Shown here one piece after another: positions 63,657 to 64,000 of a stretch of DNA of 64,000 bases. The notes beneath the pieces are model-generated. The model saw only the letters and a program-made list of their open reading frames with translations, made no database searches and was not told where the DNA came from. How positions within the stretch are numbered: the stretch's first letter is position 1; each line of letters begins with the position of its first letter. Made by a program: the position numbers and the translations under genes. Source of the DNA: Sorangium aterium (lineage in GTDB: Bacteria > Myxococcota_A > Polyangia > Polyangiales > Polyangiaceae); NCBI RefSeq assembly GCF_028368935.1, contig NZ_JAQNDK010000001.1:1612001-1676000 (forward strand). The letters are read 5' to 3'.

Positions 63657-64000
63657 ATGAGCACCGCGTGGGACTGGGTCGTTCCGATTCGACAGAAGCA
63701 CTTCGGCGAGCCGCTCGCAGGCCTCTACCCGCTCGAGCGCCTCGCCGACGGCGACGCCTACTGGGCGCTGCACAAAGCCGAGCTGCTCCGCCATTTCCCG
63801 CCCGAGGTCTTCTTCAATCTCCGGGCGCTGTCCGGCGAGGAGGGGGAGCGCGCCCGCGCCCGCCTCACGGCGTCGGAGGGAGCCCACCGCCTCGCAGACT
63901 TCTGGGCGGCGCGCGACGGCGAGGCGATCGTGGCCATGTTCTCGGGCCACCAGAAGGACGCGGAGACCTACCGCATGTGGCACTCGGCCGTTCACCCCGA
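63657..64000 (+). CDS. N-acetyltransferase-like protein, cut at the window end
   Basis: The first 114 codons of a gene that continues past the window. It starts MSTAWDWVVPIRQKHFGEPL and contains FWAARDGEAIVAMFSGHQKD and TYRMWHSAVHP. The last phrase resembles the strand just before the acetyl-CoA loop of GNAT enzymes, so this is probably a second acetyltransferase, but the motif itself is missing from the window. The assignment is tentative. Confidence 0.7.
   Translation, partial: MSTAWDWVVPIRQKHFGEPLAGLYPLERLADGDAYWALHKAELLRHFPPEVFFNLRALSGEEGERARARLTASEGAHRLADFWAARDGEAIVAMFSGHQKDAETYRMWHSAVHP

Noticed and set aside
1-64000. tRNA, rRNA, riboswitch, transposase, integrase and phage genes
   Set aside because: I looked for the usual motifs and catalytic patterns and saw none; short or divergent RNAs could be missed by eye.

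Overview
The window is GC-rich DNA (well over 65 % G+C by eye) from a bacterium that is most likely a myxobacterium of the Sorangium/Polyangium type. This is inferred from family content and style, not from a marker gene: six Hanks-type Ser/Thr kinases in 24 kb, two of them giant kinase-ATPase-TPR proteins, Gly/Ser-rich lipoprotein linkers, Ala/Pro-rich outer-membrane proteins, wide intergenic gaps and many short intergenic tandem repeats. No rRNA, tRNA, transposase, phage gene or CRISPR array was seen. The gene set reads as chromosomal.

Layout. 0.1-4.4 kb: LolB-like lipoprotein, a HARE-HTH protein with a probably dead Mrr-type nuclease domain, and a small conserved protein. 4.4-12.4 kb: alaS, an exported HEAT-repeat protein, a large outer-membrane protein, a 14-copy minisatellite and an OmpA-type lipoprotein. 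12.4-22.0 kb: two paralogous kinase/degenerate-cyclase/AAA/TPR proteins on either side of a WD40-like protein whose N-terminus runs into a repeat array. 22.2-22.4 kb: a nested 160-nt hairpin with perfect 44-bp outer arms. 22.4-29.5 kb: an actinobacterial-looking valS, a ferredoxin-reductase-like flavoprotein, small and membrane proteins, a 28-bp perfect inverted repeat and a QEGLA/MATCAP-type putative metallopeptidase. 29.7-35.8 kb: four more Ser/Thr kinases with different C-terminal parts. 36.1-42.1 kb: an ECF sigma factor with a VOC and an SRPBCC protein, then a hybrid sensor with two histidine kinase cores and two receivers. 42.5-45.7 kb: secreted Cys-rich DUF6289 protein, GH10 xylanase, DUF4180 and Tat-exported DUF2935 proteins. 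46.2-49.0 kb: YCII/DGPF protein coupled to an ECF42-type sigma factor and followed by an AraC regulator. 49.0-51.8 kb: a two-gene NrfJ-like/ABM-like module, a hypothetical protein and coaA. 51.9-60.1 kb: an outer-membrane protein and a hexuronate catabolic cluster. 60.7-64.0 kb: PAS-STAS protein, a second copy of the two-gene module and two GNAT-type acetyltransferases, the last one cut by the window end.

How the genes work together. The hexuronate cluster (acid sugar dehydratase, uronate isomerase-like protein, SDR, ExuT-like transporter, KDG kinase, KDPG aldolase) is one transcription direction with 4-bp ATGA overlaps at four of its five junctions. It could take up hexuronates and convert them to pyruvate and glyceraldehyde-3-phosphate. 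With the secreted GH10 xylanase 9 kb away this suggests growth on glucuronoxylan, although the dehydratase looks like a glucarate dehydratase and does not fit the textbook route. The remaining content is mostly signalling: kinases, sigma factors, a double histidine kinase and a PAS-STAS protein.

Most unusual observations: the two-gene module at 49.0-49.8 and 61.6-62.8 kb, which I do not recognise as a described system; the nested hairpin at 22.2 kb; the kinase-ATPase duplication with its repeat-associated WD40 gene; and the minisatellite between two divergent envelope genes. All functions are read from sequence motifs and remembered families; no search was run.
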